Origin: Reticulascus tulasneorum
Lineage: Eukaryota > Ascomycota > Sordariomycetes > Glomerellales > Reticulascaceae
Direction of reading: 5' to 3'
Length of the DNA: 64,000 bases
Assembly (NCBI GenBank): GCA_001557505.1
Contig: LSAX01000008.1
Location: forward strand, 2,108,001-2,172,000
Shown: piece by piece, positions 34,408 to 47,048 of the stretch
How positions within the stretch are numbered: position 1 is the stretch's first letter
Layout of the letters: every line of letters starts with the position of its first letter
Translations under genes and position numbers: made by a program
Notes under the pieces: model-generated
Told to the model about the DNA's origin: nothing
The model's database searches: none
What the model saw: only the letters and a program-made list of their open reading frames with translations

Positions 34408-37400
34408 TTTGATTCGACGCTCCCGAGGAGGTTTGTAGGACGATTTGGAGCAAAAGTCTGCGTTCTAGGAATGCGGAGGTTGGGGCGGAAGGGCGAGGTC
34501 GTCCAAGTGGTTCGAGCTGCCTATGTCCAGAGCATCCAGCCTTTTCTGAAGTTCCGGTTTCTTTACTCTGCCCAGTCTCTCATTCGTTCTTTCTTTCCTA
34601 ACCTTCCAAGCTCTTTCCAGAAATACCAAGGTCCAAGGAGTGTTCAAGCTTCGGATCAGTTGCAGAAAAAGAAACGAGAAACGCAGGATGCTATAGGGAA
34701 GGGCTGACTGTGCACCTATGTATGTATGGTGGGCAAAAGAGCAGACGGAACCGGCGGGGACCGGGTGGTGGTGTGAGTGAGCCAAATCGTCACTGGCCCC
34801 CCCCCGGGGCAGCAACCAAACGTGTGTTTATTTTCTTGGTCCCGGGGGGCATGCATCATGGATCTACCTTAGCATGGGGCCGTTGCTAATCAGGGTCTTC
34901 TATTCTTTTGCCTCGTACGTAGCTCCAGGCTGCTCGGCGCTGCAGGGCGACAGAGGTCTTGTGCGCGCGTGCGTTTGGGCGTTTGATTTCCCAGTGGAAG
35001 CTCCGGATGTTGCGGGCTGGTGTACTGCTACTTTGTCATGCACGGCGGGAGGTACCTCCGCCAGAGGGGTCCACACTCGGAAACCTCGCATTTCTTCCCT
35101 ACCCAGGCGTAGGGATTTCGTTTACTTCGCTCTTTGCAGCGGAGGTTATTCTCACCGAGTTTTTCTTTGCGTGCTTGGGATTACGCCGGTCCAGGTCCAA
35201 CCCTCCTCCTACGTAGAACATAGGCCCACCAGCGAAGTCACCGCATCATGTCAGTGATGCCACGACTGAACTCTAATTGCAGGTCTTCATGGGTGATGCC
35301 ATCGTGGAAAGCTTCGCGTGCTTCCGGTTTGTTCCAGGCCAAACACCGGAACCGCTTGGATCTGACTGTGCCCGTCATTCGTCGTTTGGCTTCCACCGTT
35401 TTTTTTTGCCCTCTTTGGGTACACTTCATTTCGGGAAGTAAGACCGATCACTGGGGGGGTTTAAATGATGGATTTCGATCGTCGCTGGAAAATCCCATCG
35501 ACAAGCAATTCCAAAGCTATTCGCTGCTTAGAGACCTTTGTCTTACCGCCAAGGGCATCCTGCGTGCGGCCGCGCCACATGGCATGCAGCACCACGAGAG
35601 CCTTGAATGCGGATCGTGGGATTCATTGCAGCTTCGAAGCCCTACGAAGCACTGCACTTCTCAGCAGCTTGATTAGTCGGGGAGGGCATCGTCGACCAAC
35701 TAGCCCTACTCCCGATATCTGCTCCCCGAAGCAGAGGCCGGAAATTCGACACTGGCCACCACCCGCAAGCGCGATCAAAGCCGTTACCGCCAAATGGAAT
35801 CATACGGTCAAGAGATCTCGGGATGGACGTGTCGGTTTCGCATCACTTTTTTAGCGCACGAGGGCTAATACGCAATTGGCCGGGTGCAGCTCTCGGCAGG
35901 CCACGCGGGGATCACTCTCGGCTACCTCGGCGAAAGTAGCGATACTTCGACTCAGCACTTACACCAACCACACACACCCACCCAGCAGGACCCATGGCTC
36001 ATCTCTTGCAAGCCCACACACCTCATCGGAGAGTTGTGTGTTAGTCTCTTACATTCCAGCAGCGCTGTGTGGCGTCGTGGTCGGCCTGGGTGGAATGCCG
36101 GTGCCGTCGTCACACACACCCCAACCCGCGGGTTCGACACGATTCCCGTGGTGCGCATCCTCAGAATGCGACGTACGCGTATCGGGACTCTGCATTTACG
36201 CTCGCGCTCATTAGGCAGCTAGACGGGAAATCCCACCGTTTGGAGCATGGGCGACCCATCGAAAATGTAGGTGCCTATTACGGCCCAGCTCGAGAGCCTG
36301 AGGATCTCCGTCTTCAATCTTCCTATCCCGGCCTGGCGAATCCTCCTGCGAAAGACAAACCCAGTCACCGTCGCTAATCAGCTTTGCGAAGGCCGTCGAC
36401 CTCATCCAACCCATGAAACACGCTCCAATCCCCCTCAAGCAGGACCTTGGGGCTAGAGCAGCAGTAGGATGATTCCTGGCGGAGCGCTGCAATACAGTCA
36501 GCGGACTTTGATTTTTTTTTTGTCTTACTCCAGCACCGGCGAGTCGTTGATTTGTGAGCGCCTCGGGGTTCCGTTGTTCCCGAGCCCGCGATTTCACTCG
36601 CACTTCTCTGGCCCCGCCACACCCTCATGGTCTGATCCATGCTCGTGCAGGGTTCAACTGAGCACAGGGCTTGTGGATTTCTCGAGCACCTATTTTTTTC
36701 CTCAATGGTGGGGGAAGATGAAGCTTGAAGCCACTCAGATCACGCCAGCACGTCAGTTATCTGTGGGCTGCCCGTCTAGTGCGACAGCAAACGTGCTCCT
36801 CTTCACATGCTCGGTTTCGCATGTCCAGGATGATGGCCTACTACGTAGTATATGAACGAGAACCTCAGATTCGATGATGAAATGCAATTGTCATCGCTGC
36901 ATGCTAACAATGGCAGCTAGCCTCGGGGCGCCTCGCACTTGGCTGACAGCCAACGCCTCCGCGCACTACACCACTAGCGACAATTCCCATCGTTTGCGCT
37001 GAGACATGACACACGACAACCCGGATGCGGAAGATGGTCACGTTGCGGGTGCAGAACCAATCAATCCAACCACATCGGTATCAGCTGACTAACTGGCTGC
37101 AAGGCTTGGCCTAACACCAGAGCGGCGGCGAGCTCACCGACCAATGTAGATCATTGCATTCAGGGTGGCGAGAGGGACGCTTTCGCTACGACTGTTTTGC
37201 AAACAAGTCGACACCTTTCTGCCGGCATTTACAGTGAGGCCCTAGTTCTGCACTCGGCACTTGCGCAGTCGTGAGTGGCTAGACATTATCGTGTGTTCTG
37301 CACATTGGATATTACACATATGCCCTGCCGTGTAACACATTACCTGCCAGCTGTGCGTGGTCGACATTTTCTTGGCCCGGATTGCTCGGAGATGGGCTAT

Positions 37401-39543
37401 GAGGTGAGTTTTTTTAGACCACCAGAGACGTGGAGCCAGTAAGTGTTTGGGGAACCCTCCGAGGCTTCCGAGGCATCCGGCGCCAAGACGTCGTCAGATC
37501 CTGCGTAACCCAACCACCGCATCCCATACGCCTTGGATTTGCGGGCGGCCAATGATGGGTGGATTCTGGTTGGTAATTCGAGGTTGGCGATCAAAGGCTT
37601 ATTCGTCCTCCGTCACGGACGGCAGCCCTATGAGATGTAAATTGGGTGCTCACCGAATGGCCCCGCTAGTGTAGAGATGGCCAACCACAGCCTTTGCCGC
37701 CGCACTCGGCAAGTTAGGATGGTGTTGTCAAGATTCACGTGGTGTCCACTCTTGAAGTTGCTGGTAATAGGACGACCCTATCTGTCGAAGCCGACGGTGA
37801 GTACGGTGAAGAATCCAAATCTCGTTCATACACCTCGGAAAGCAGCCGAGACGCTGTCGAACTGCTGAGTTGAATATCGCTGAGTTATGTATCGCTGAGC
37901 TGATGTATCGCTGAGCTGATAACCTTGGTCTTACCCCTTAGCTGCAAGGGAAGCAGTCATATGCAAGTATTGCTGCGTAACATACCTCGGCGTTGTCTCG
38001 AATCTACGCCCAAGATCTCTGCTCCGAGAACTGCATGTCCCAGCCCTGTGGGCTAGCTCGGGAGCTGCCGTGAGGTGGTGTGGTGCTTCTTAGCATGCCT
38101 GTTTGATGGAAAGCGTCTTTTGGTATTGGTCTTGTCCGGGTGATCCGCCTGCAACAAGCCCGACGGGATTAACCACGAGTTGTGTGCGTCAGCCATACTC
38201 GCCATGTCCAGAACGTTGACTCGAGTCTGCGCCCAGCCACTGTAGGCACTATTCGTTCCGTGACGATCATTTCCAGAACACTTGGCTATTGAGACAGGGC
38301 CGGGCCAAGCACTGACGGGTTCATGACTGGGAAGAGTTCTTGGAGCTGGTACTATTAAGGAAGGAATGGTCAAGTTCACCTGTAGCTCTCTCCTACAGAC
38401 TATACGAGCCTATTCGTAATCGCTGCTCACCATCCTCTCTAAGCTAGTTGCAGACCCTGAGCCATAGCTATGTGATTGGGCGTGCACACAGCCTCAACTC
38501 AACCTGGCCGAGGGGTGCTCGAGCCATTAGCATAGTCCGTCCTTTTCTGGGTCGCGCCTGACATTTGCTGGCTGCGTGGAATTTCACAATACTCTAGAAG
38601 CATCAGGTGGAGCTAACACGATGACGAATGCAATTTAGTATCGAGTGCCCCTTCGTTGTTGCCTCGCACCTGCAGTAGGAATAGCTAGCTGCTAGACCAC
38701 GACTGACGTCAAGCATCTAGTCCTTCCAGTACCCAACGCTCTGATTCGGTGCCCTGGCTGAGATGTATGTGTTCGAGCCATCTCGTGGAGTATCCGCCAG
38801 GGAGAAGCACTCAGATTGTGGCTTAGGACTTCCACACCGAGATCAGCCCTATATAACACCAGCTGTACCCATCTCAACATGAAGGCTTATCCAGGCCTAG
38901 GAGCCTCTTGAAAGCTACGTGCTATATTGATCAACCGCACGTCACAATACAAATCACATGGGGCACAACAGTCCGTGTCAAAACGTCTATTGACCTGAGA
39001 TAGATTGGTATGCTACTGCCGTGGTTATGCATCCATCCGCTGTCCTAGTCCTACGCAGGTATCGGCAAAAACACACAAAGAAAACTCCGCTACTGTCGCT
39101 TTTCGTTCCAGTCCAAGGATTCCCAAAACCAGTCAGGACCCTTGGAGGTATCTTCCAAACCCATCTCCCACACTGTATCTCATGGTCTAGACTGGCAATG
39201 CGTCTGTTTCCTTCAGCCGGGGGGCGCACATGTCGATATTAATCCGCAGCTTCAACACCTCACCGCCCATGCCCGTCTCCCGTCTCCGTTGCTGAAGTGA
39301 CGGCCGTTCTGCCTGCGCTGCTGTATCGTGTTCGTCTGTATCGTAGTGGTTGGCCTCGTACTTGCCGCCGTTCTCGTGCCGATACCTGTGCCGGCCTCCG
39401 ATCTCCGTGAGGGGTACGGCTGCAGGTGCATACGGACGCCGAGATGTTGCTGGCCTGCTCCACAGCCCATTCCAAGCCTCTCCTCGGGGCGGGATGCCGG
39501 GCCGCAGTGACAAAGGTGCGTCAGGCGGCGTATCGGGACACAC
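34408..39543. other. Unusually long gene-free region
   Basis: About 5.1 kb between the 5' end of AUR1 and the 3' end of the kinase gene. Open frames of 60-180 codons occur on both strands but none shows a domain, a signal peptide joined to a plausible body, or consistent splicing. The first 700 bp must hold the AUR1 promoter. A short tandem repeat lies at 37,864-37,923. I cannot exclude an intron-rich or non-coding RNA gene. Confidence 0.5.
37864..37923. repeat. Four-unit 15-16 bp tandem repeat
   Basis: Units read gctgagttgaatatc, gctgagttatgtatc, gctgagctgatgtatc and gctgagctgataacc. They lie in otherwise featureless DNA. Confidence 0.8.
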
Positions 39544-40383
39544 CTATCGTCTCGATGCCCCGCTCCACAGTCCCTTGGTCGCCTCCGCTACGCGGTTCAC
39601 CTCGCCACCCGGCCGTAGTGAGGCAGGCACGTTCGACGGCAGCGGGTTCGCGTCGCCCATGACCACATCGTCCTGCTCGTCCACCTCCGGCTGCGTGCCG
39701 TACCCGGAGTCCTTGGGCACCGTCTTGCCCTGGCCGTGGCTCCCCATCGAGATTGCGCTGTCGTCCTTCCGCGCGCCGGGCGGCACCCTGAGTGCAGCGG
39801 CACCGCGGGGCGGCTCGCGCGACGTCACACCGTCCATCAGCATGTTCTGGCCCTCGCGGAGCTTGTTGATGGCCCGGACCGTGTCGATCGCGGCGTGCAG
39901 CGTCCTGCGCGCGTTGAAGTTCTTCTTCACCGTCGGGAGGAGGTTCTGACCCTCGCCGGCGCCGGCATTGTTGAAGTAGCCGGCGACGAAGCCGTGCTGC
40001 AGGGCCTCGTGGGCGGTCATGCGCTTGGTGGGGTCGATGGTTAGGCATCGCCGGATGAAGTCCTTGGCGTGGTCCGAGACGCCGCGCCAGTACTCGAACG
40101 GCGTGAAGCTGTAGTCCGCGTTCAGGATCGCCTGCATCTCCTCGAAGTCGCTGTCGCGGTCGAACGGCGTGTAGCCGCAGAGCAGGAAGTACGTGATGAC
40201 ACCGAGCGCCCAGACGTCGACCGGCTTGCCGTGGCCCGTCTTCTTGAAGATCTCCGGCGCCATGTAGCCCGGCGTGCCGCAGGTGGTCGTCAGGACGTGG
40301 AACTGCTCCTCGTCCATGATGCGGGACAGGCCGAAGTCGGCAATCAGGAGATCGGCGTTATCTTCCGGGGTGCGGAACAGCAG

Positions 40384-40416
<33 letters not shown>

Positions 40417-40889
40417 ATGGTCGTGCAGGTAGGCGACGGCGGACAGGGTGGCGCGGATGAGGTCCGCGGCATCGGATTCGTAGTAGGAGCCCTTGCGGCA
40501 GATGCGATCGAAGAGCTCGCCGCCGAGGGCCAGGTCCGTCACGAGATAGAGGTTGTTCATCGTCTCGAAGTAGTCGACCAGCGTCAGGATGTTCTGGTGG
40601 CCCATCGAGACCTTCTTCAGCACCGCAATCTCATTGCGCACCTGTAATCGCGGGGGTCAGCATTCTCTGCAACACAGCCTGTCCGCGCGGAATAGATTCG
40701 CACCATATGCTCTCGCCCCGACATCAACCGCTTGTTTATCACCTTGGCGGCATAGTACCGGCCGGTATCGATGTGGACGCACTCCTTTACCACCGAGTAC
40801 GAGCCCGCGCCCAGCGTCTTGCCGACCTTGTATCTGCACGGCTGGATCTGAGGCGCCTGGCGCGCCGCGTCCGTGCCGTTGGAGGCCAT
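39544..40889 (-). CDS. CMK1: Ca2+/calmodulin-dependent protein kinase
   Basis: Cytosolic Ser/Thr kinase of the CaMK I/II class, activated by Ca2+-calmodulin. Exons 40,889-40,704 and 40,641-39,544 with a 62-bp phase-0 intron (GTGCGA...TTACAG) give 427 residues. The kinase domain spans about residues 20-280, with the glycine loop GAGSYSVVK, the ATP-binding Lys in YYAAKVI, the catalytic loop IVHRDLKPEN, IADFGLSR at the metal site, CGTPGYMAPEIF in the activation loop, and VDVWALGVITYFLL. It is followed by NARRTLHAAIDTVRAINKLRE, the basic amphipathic autoinhibitory/calmodulin-binding segment, and a disordered tail ending GLWSGASRR. The frame stays open for 118 codons after the stop codon. Confidence 0.93.
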
Positions 40890-42163
40890 TCCTGTCGTTA
40901 TCTGGGCGGGCGGTGACGATACCCCGCAGTCAGGAAATTGTTGGCGGAGCGGGAGTTGGTAATCGTAATCACGATTTTCGAGCGCGATTCGAGTTCGAGG
41001 GGTTCGTAGCAGGCTATTGATCGCAGGAAGAACGTGTGCGCCGGACTGGAATGCTCTGTTGGCGTCGCGGTCCGAATGGTTGGGGATGTCAGGGCTGGGG
41101 GATGTGAAGTTGGGTGTCGGTTTTGGGAAGTGGGCTGAACTACGTACGGCGATCGACAGTGAAGATCTCGCGGGGCTGCTATGACGCGGTTTGTCGCTTT
41201 GTGCTTTCTTCCCGTAGCAGAAGGCAATGATGGTGATCTGGATGTCGTGATGTAGAACCGCCGTCCAAAGATGAAAAAGAGGTCAAGTTTGATTGTTCGT
41301 CGGAAGCTTCTCCCCTCGTCCAAGGCTACGTCTGGGCTAACTTTGACGCTATTGAAAACAGGTGGTGAATGGAATTGCTGTGAATGGGCAGCAACCCCAT
41401 GTGCTATGTAGTAGCGCCACCGTCTGTTCGCTGTCAGCCGCAGCACTGCATATTTCAGCTGCCCTTTCAAGTGAATATTGCTACGTGGTATTGGCGAATG
41501 TCGGCCGGTCCAGGGCAGAATCATGGCATTTTCAAGCCTCCCTTGTTATATATTTGATGCGCATACATAACCAAAAATGCCCTTTTATTCTACGAAGCAT
41601 AGCAGAGAAAGGTAGAATAACTGGGGGCATATTACACTCGGATCGTACTGAAATGGTTCTATATTTATCCTCCACCAGGCCACGACCCATGCCCGTGACA
41701 AACTCGTAAATTCTCAACCAATCCATCACAAAATATCACGTTATACCCGATTAATGTGTCGCCCGGCCCATGTCCAATCCATCTGTGAGGCACATTTCAG
41801 CCCAACCTACCACTACATCTGGCAATCCGCTGACCGCGACCCTAGACCAACACCCAAGGATCAGTCCCTACGTGCCTGCTTTGCCTCGGCACGGCACGAG
41901 CATCTTGGCTTGAATTGAATTGTCGGCCGCTGTCTCGGGTAGCTGGTAAGGACGTTGATAGTTGGTATCCAAACAGATCGCGAACCAGAGTCCCTCCTGT
42001 GAAGCACCCGCGCAACGTGACGGTCACCTGCCACGCATTGACGCCGACTGTATTTGACGGGCCAGTAAGGGATACCGTTGAGTCTGGGTAGTGAGGGACT
42101 GGCCAATGTACCGATGATACTGCGTCCAAGTCGATCAGCATAAAGTGTGTTCCTTGACCTGCA
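40890..42163. other. Intergenic upstream of the kinase gene
   Basis: About 1.3 kb containing the kinase 5' leader and promoter and the 3' flank of the ICT1-like gene. A 208-codon minus-strand frame (40,898-41,524) ends 8 bases before the kinase ATG; it has no recognised domain and is not called as a gene. Confidence 0.5.
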
Positions 42164-42844
42164 TCAGTCGTTGGATCCACGGCGAGCCTGCTTTTTGGAG
42201 CTCTGCTGCTTCTTTTCCCGTATCCTCGACTCGTGAAATGTCTTCTCCCTGTCTTCGTTTAGCCAAGCTCGAGTGCACTGGTAGAGACAGAATGATGTAC
42301 TCACGCATCTCTGTGTTTCGTCTTCTTCTCAGGATTCGACGCCCCGGGGACTGTCTTATGGTATATCTGCTGCAGCTCTTCGACGAGCTTGTCACGATTC
42401 TCATCCGCATTGGCGCTCCTGTGTCGATGAGTTTGTGCCTGGAAAGTCAGACAATCCGATCTGGCTGTGTAGTACTTCGAAGCCCTGATCCCAGAGTGTA
42501 AGAGCTTTGGCAAAACGGCCTCAAGATCTTTTACCGGCCACGCCGTTATCGCCTTGCTCTCAGTCCTTCGCGTGATCAGCCTCAAGAACCAAACCTACAG
42601 TCGATGGAACCTACTTGTTGACATGCTGACCTCCCGGCCCGCTTGAACGAGCATAGGTAGTTTGGCCCTTTGGTAGATGTGTGCTGTCGAATGAACTGTG
42701 CCATGTCCTCGCTTCGGAGAGCTGGTCTGCATCGAACCCAGCATCGAAGGCTTGGTACCTTACCGCACGCGAGAACAGCAGTGGGCCTAAAATCTTGCCA
42801 CCGTAGTAGCGGGACGAATTGGTCGACAGACAGCTTCGCAGCAT
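42164..42844 (-). CDS. ICT1-like mitochondrial peptidyl-tRNA hydrolase (GGQ class)
   Basis: A small class I release-factor-like protein without codon-recognition domains. Relatives (human ICT1/MRPL58, bacterial ArfB, yeast YOL114C) hydrolyse peptidyl-tRNA on stalled mitochondrial ribosomes. Exons 42,844-42,615, 42,565-42,305 and 42,248-42,164 give 191 residues. The N-terminus, MLRSCLSTNSSRYYGGK, looks like a mitochondrial presequence. The catalytic motif SSGPGGQHVNKTESKA is formed across the first splice. The C-terminus, reached by the third exon, is a basic tail (REKKQQSSKKQARRGSND), typical of this group for binding in the mRNA channel. Each splice is supported by restoring the family sequence. 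The family is firm; it is smaller than true release factors, which supports the rescue-factor assignment. Confidence 0.92.
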
Positions 42845-43465
42845 CGTGTCCTGGCGGTAAGAGTTGAGCTCAGATGACGATGGTGACTACTTTGGCAGCT
42901 CTTGTCAAGATGACCTTTGAATTGGAAACCATCAAAGACCATGGCTAGCTGCGAGAGCGCAATCTTTACCCTCAGCAAATGCTTGGCCCATCTTCCAGCG
43001 GCTACTTACATGTTCAGCCATCTCTACGGCCGTCCCAGCAGAGAGGCAGACCACACAGTATTAACTTATTCGCACGGTGCCACACGGTTGCCTACATGTC
43101 CAAAACCAGCTAGCGTCCTTTCCCCTTCCAAACAAAGTTAGTAGCTGCCCAAGCTGGAGGTTTTTCTTCATGATCAGCCTTGCATCCCACCCACGACATA
43201 TGTGGAGTTTTTCCTTTTCTCTTCCATCCCCATCCTCATTGCATTCGCCAGACCCGCCGGTAGCCCGACTCTCATGATCACCAGCCTTGTTACTCAGACG
43301 GCTTGGTCCAGCCAAAGCTGAAAGTATCCCTGGTTTACTGTCAAGATCTTTGCGCCCCGTGGAGCCTTCCATTGACCTGTCCCTTGGAGTTCGAGTGATC
43401 AACCGTGCAAGCTCCCTCGTGCGCCACGAGATCGCAGGAACCGCCCTGCTGTCAAGGGAGCTTCT
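42845..43465. promoter_or_regulatory. Divergent promoter region of the ICT1-like gene and NAB3
   Basis: About 620 bp between two head-to-head genes. The frames in it (43,061-43,600 minus, 179 codons) have no recognised domain. No specific site is assigned. Confidence 0.45.
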
Positions 43466-46317
43466 GTGACATCCCTCGCGCCTTCTCCAACCTGCGCCTC
43501 CATTTCGACAACCCACTCTCAACCTCAATCCCAGCAGACGCACTTCCCACGTCCGGCCAGTAATCTCACCTGCGCGAACAATCCTCCCAGCCTCATGCAA
43601 GATTCTGCCTCAACACCGGAACTCCAGGCCACAGCGGACCTCTCACCCGTTTCTCCATCCCCAGTGTACTCTGTGGACCCCCTCGTGGTCCCGGCCCTCC
43701 AGGAAACGGCAGATACCCTTGATGCGATGTCTGCCGAAGCTAACGGGACTGCCCCAGGCGGCGTAGAAGAGAATCAGTATCCCAAACCCGCCGTCGTAGC
43801 CGGGACCGCCGACGATAGCGCCGCCGACGACGACAGCCTCGATGATGCCTATGGCGAGGAAGAGGATGCGGCAGTAGAAGACGCGCCAGAACAAGAGCAA
43901 GATGACGGCGAAGATGACTACTTGAAGACCTTCGACTCCCCCGTCCAGGGTGAAGAAGAGGACAACGGTGTACAAGATGATGTATCAATGGCACCAGAAT
44001 CCATACAAACTTCCGTTCCGTCTGATACTTTGACAAACCTCCTCTCAACGTTCCCTCCATCTCCTGATGATCTTCCATCGGCCCAGCCTGCTGTCGCGGA
44101 CCAGTCCTCCACCGAACCAGCAAACTCCCCGCGATCCGCCACCCAGCCGGAGCCGACCCCGCCAGAGTCGGCCGCGGCCCCATCGATCTCTCCGCCCAAC
44201 GGACAAGATGAAGCTGCCATTGAAGACTCCAGCGCCGACATCGCCCGCCTCATGGCCGAGATCACCGGCCAGACCAGCGAGCCCACCGCCGACCAGAGCC
44301 AGAGCCTTCCTCAGAACCCCCAGGACCCTTCCCAGCCGCCTGAAAGCTACCCCCCGCCAACCTTGGCCTCTTCTGCCTCTGCCTCTCTGCCTCCTAGACC
44401 CCCATTGCCGCAGCAGGCAGCCCAGCCATTTGCTCCTGAAGAGTACCGGCCCTTCCAGCAGCAACCCGCCGCCTCTTCCAATGTGTCGCCCGCAATGATC
44501 GCGCCGCCCACGCCCGGCCAGCCATCTACCTACGTAGCCGCCGGCGCCCCGGGTACCTACACAGATGCCATCAGCAGCCTCCCGCCGCCGCCGCCCACTG
44601 CTCTGAATGCCTCCGTCCCCATCACTTCGTTGACTGCCCCCCCTTATCCTTCTAACCCCATCAACTTCTCGCCGCAGATCCCGAATGAGTTCGCTGACCG
44701 CCAGAGGGTTTGGGACGCGTTCGTTGCCGACGAGCGGCGATACATGTCGGAGGCTAAATGGGATAGATTCCCTGACGGATCCCGGATCTTTATTGGTTCG
44801 CGCTCCTTGAAAGGCGTACCGGATGGTGCCGCTCACTTTTTTGCAGGAAATCTGTCGAGCGAAAGGGTTTCCAAACGCGACGTCTTCGACATCTTCCACC
44901 AGTACGGACGCCTCGCGCAGATCTCCCTCAAGTCGGCATACGGCTTCGTGCAGTACCACACCGTCGAAGATGCGCAGGCCGCCATGGAGAACCTGCAGGG
45001 AATCGAAATCAAGGGCCGCAAGATTCGTAAGCTTCCCCGTGCCGTGACCCTGCCCCCAATTGCTGACCTGTCGCAGATCTCGAGTACTCTCGCACTCAGA
45101 AGAAGGAGAAGGGCGACCGAGCCCGTTCGCCCGATCGAGGCGGTCGTGGTGGCCGGGATTCGGGAAGCCAGCGGGGAGACCGAGCCGAAGCGGGCAACCG
45201 CCGGCCACGTGACGACTATCGACCAGGTCGGACTGCCTCCCCACGACGAAACAACGGGCAGGGGAGAGATGATAATTACGGCCGGGATAGGACATACTAC
45301 GACACGCAGAACCATACCGATACTACCGGCCGGCCCCGCGGACGCTCCCGATCACCTGCTCACGGCCGCCAATCCGAATCGTACCGTCGACGAAGCCCGA
45401 GCCCGACCCCGGCCAATCCCTACAGTAGAAGTGCGCCGGAGCATGACCAGCTCGACATTCCTCGACGATACGGCAACCAGGTCCCCGACGTGCAGCTCCT
45501 CCTCCTCCAAGAGCTCGGCCGCGACTTTGTGGCGTGGGTCGAGCGGTCGTTCACGGATCGCGGGCTAAAGACGGACGTCATGTTCCTGCACCCAAACTTC
45601 CCCCGAGAGGCTGTCATCCAACGGCAGGTCATCGAAGGTGTCCATGCCATAGTGGAGCTGGACATGCGGGCCCACACCTTCGGCAAGATTCCCCTGCGCG
45701 TGTTCGATCGGTCTGCCGGCATGAGCGCCCGATTCGACGAGTACAGGGACCTCGACCCGCACATCGCAGCCGAGCTTGTGTTGCGAGCCAAATCCCAGGC
45801 CCAGGCCCAGCCTGCTTACCACGCCCCACCTCCCCAGCCATCTTATCCCGTCGCCGCCTATGCACAATCGTATGGCGGGCCGCCTCAGGCCTCCCCTCAC
45901 ACGCCGACCTTTCCCGGTGGCCAGGGACCGCCCCAACAACACCAGCCCACTTCGAGTGCTGCTGAAATCGCCGGTCTCATGGGCCAGATTGATAACGCCA
46001 CTCTGCAGCGACTGCTGGCATCCCTCAACACCCCGCAGGCCCCGAGCGCTATGGCCCCGAATCACGGTGCCATGCCCGGACCCCAATCTCACATGACCAA
46101 CAATGGGGCAGGTGCCGCGAACACCCAGCTCGACATCCAGGCATTGCTGAGCAGCATGAAAGGCGGCGCAGCTCCTGCAGCGGCCCAGCCAGTCAGCTAC
46201 GGATCCCAGTCTTACCCTCCTGCCGCGTCCAACGGCAATTCGCATCCCACGGGAAGCTCGGGGGATGCTGCCGCGGTTCAGAACATCATGGCACAGCTAG
46301 CCAGATACCGGCAGTAA
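43466..46317 (+). CDS. NAB3: Nab3-like RNA-binding protein of transcription termination
   Basis: Homologue of yeast Nab3, which with Nrd1 and Sen1 terminates short non-coding RNA polymerase II transcripts in the nucleus. Exons 43,466-44,795, 44,847-45,026 and 45,077-46,317 give 916 residues. The N-terminal half is acidic and Pro/Ser-rich. The RRM at about residues 438-508 has RNP2 RIFIGNL and RNP1 YGFVQY, with the Nab3-like sequence NLSSERVSKRDVFDIFHQYG. Next comes an Arg/Asp/Ser-rich linker, then a folded-looking domain (DVQLLLLQELGRDFVAWVER...KIPLRVFDRS), then a Gln/Pro-rich tail of the low-complexity type. The first intron has an unusual donor (GTTCGC) but restores the RRM exactly. An in-frame ATG at 43,595 is an alternative start that would give 873 residues. 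Confidence 0.88.
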
Positions 46318-46563
46318 CAAGTGACGATTGGAACCATGATCATGATATGACAGGGTCGGAGGTTGTGTACTTATACTGCATTTGGAGTTCAAGGGTGGAT
46401 GGCACATTTCACGCAGAGAGCACGGAATGAGGCCGCGCATTAGATTCAGACGGAGGCGTATAGCTAGGCATATCCTAGCAGGTCTCTTACTACGTAGTAA
46501 TTACGGCCATCATACAGTAATGCCACTCTCGATGCCTTGACTACGTCCTCGCACGGTCCGTAC

Positions 46564-47048
46564 TTAGTTTAGGAATGCCGTGCACTCAATCTCCACATCT
46601 GTGCCCAGCGGGAGCTGATATACGGCAACGCAGGTGCGACACTAACTTATTAGCTGGCACCTCATGTGAGGAACAAAACGTACCGGTTTGGGATCCGATG
46701 TGAAAAACTCGTCATAGGCTTCGTTCATCGACGCAAAGTTGTCCATGGTCGTGATGAAGACGTTCATCTTGACGACATTCTTGAGGCTGCTCCCGGCTTC
46801 CTCGAGGACGGCCGAGAGGTTCTTGAGAGCTTGTCGCTGTCAGGTGTCAGCATCTTATTCGATACATCAATGGGAGAACTTGGAGGACTGACTGTTCGAT
46901 CCTTGACAGTACCCTGAATGTGCTCGAACTTGCCGCTCTCCGGATCAATACCAATGTTGCCAGAGCAATACACCATGCCGTTGTACTTGATGGCCTGGGA
47001 GAATTGGGGGAGGGGCTTGGGCGCTTTGGTGGTGAAGACGGCTTCCAT
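46564..47048 (-). CDS. RidA / YjgF / Hmf1 family enamine-imine deaminase
   Basis: A small trimeric enzyme that hydrolyses reactive enamine/imine intermediates formed by PLP enzymes; mitochondrial (Mmf1) and cytosolic (Hmf1) forms exist in yeast. Exons 47,048-46,893, 46,836-46,684 and 46,641-46,564 give 128 residues, the normal family length. Seen motifs are FSQAIKYNGMVYCSGNIGID, ALKNLSAVLEEAG, VVKMNVFITTMDNFASMNEAY and, in the last exon, CRTCVAVYQLPLGTDVEIEC. The Arg of CRTCVAV is the conserved active-site residue that holds the substrate carboxylate. There is no N-terminal presequence, so the cytosolic form is more likely. A TTATAAAG element on the gene strand (about 47,123-47,130) is about 75 bp upstream of the start. 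Confidence 0.95.

Noticed and set aside
40898..41524. 208-codon minus-strand frame directly upstream of the kinase
   Set aside because: No domain, no codon bias visible, out of frame with the kinase; likely a chance frame in the 5' leader region.
44045..45295. Minus-strand open frame of 416 codons
   Set aside because: Antisense to the Pro/Ser-rich part of NAB3; Gly/Arg-rich composition is explained by codon use of the sense strand.
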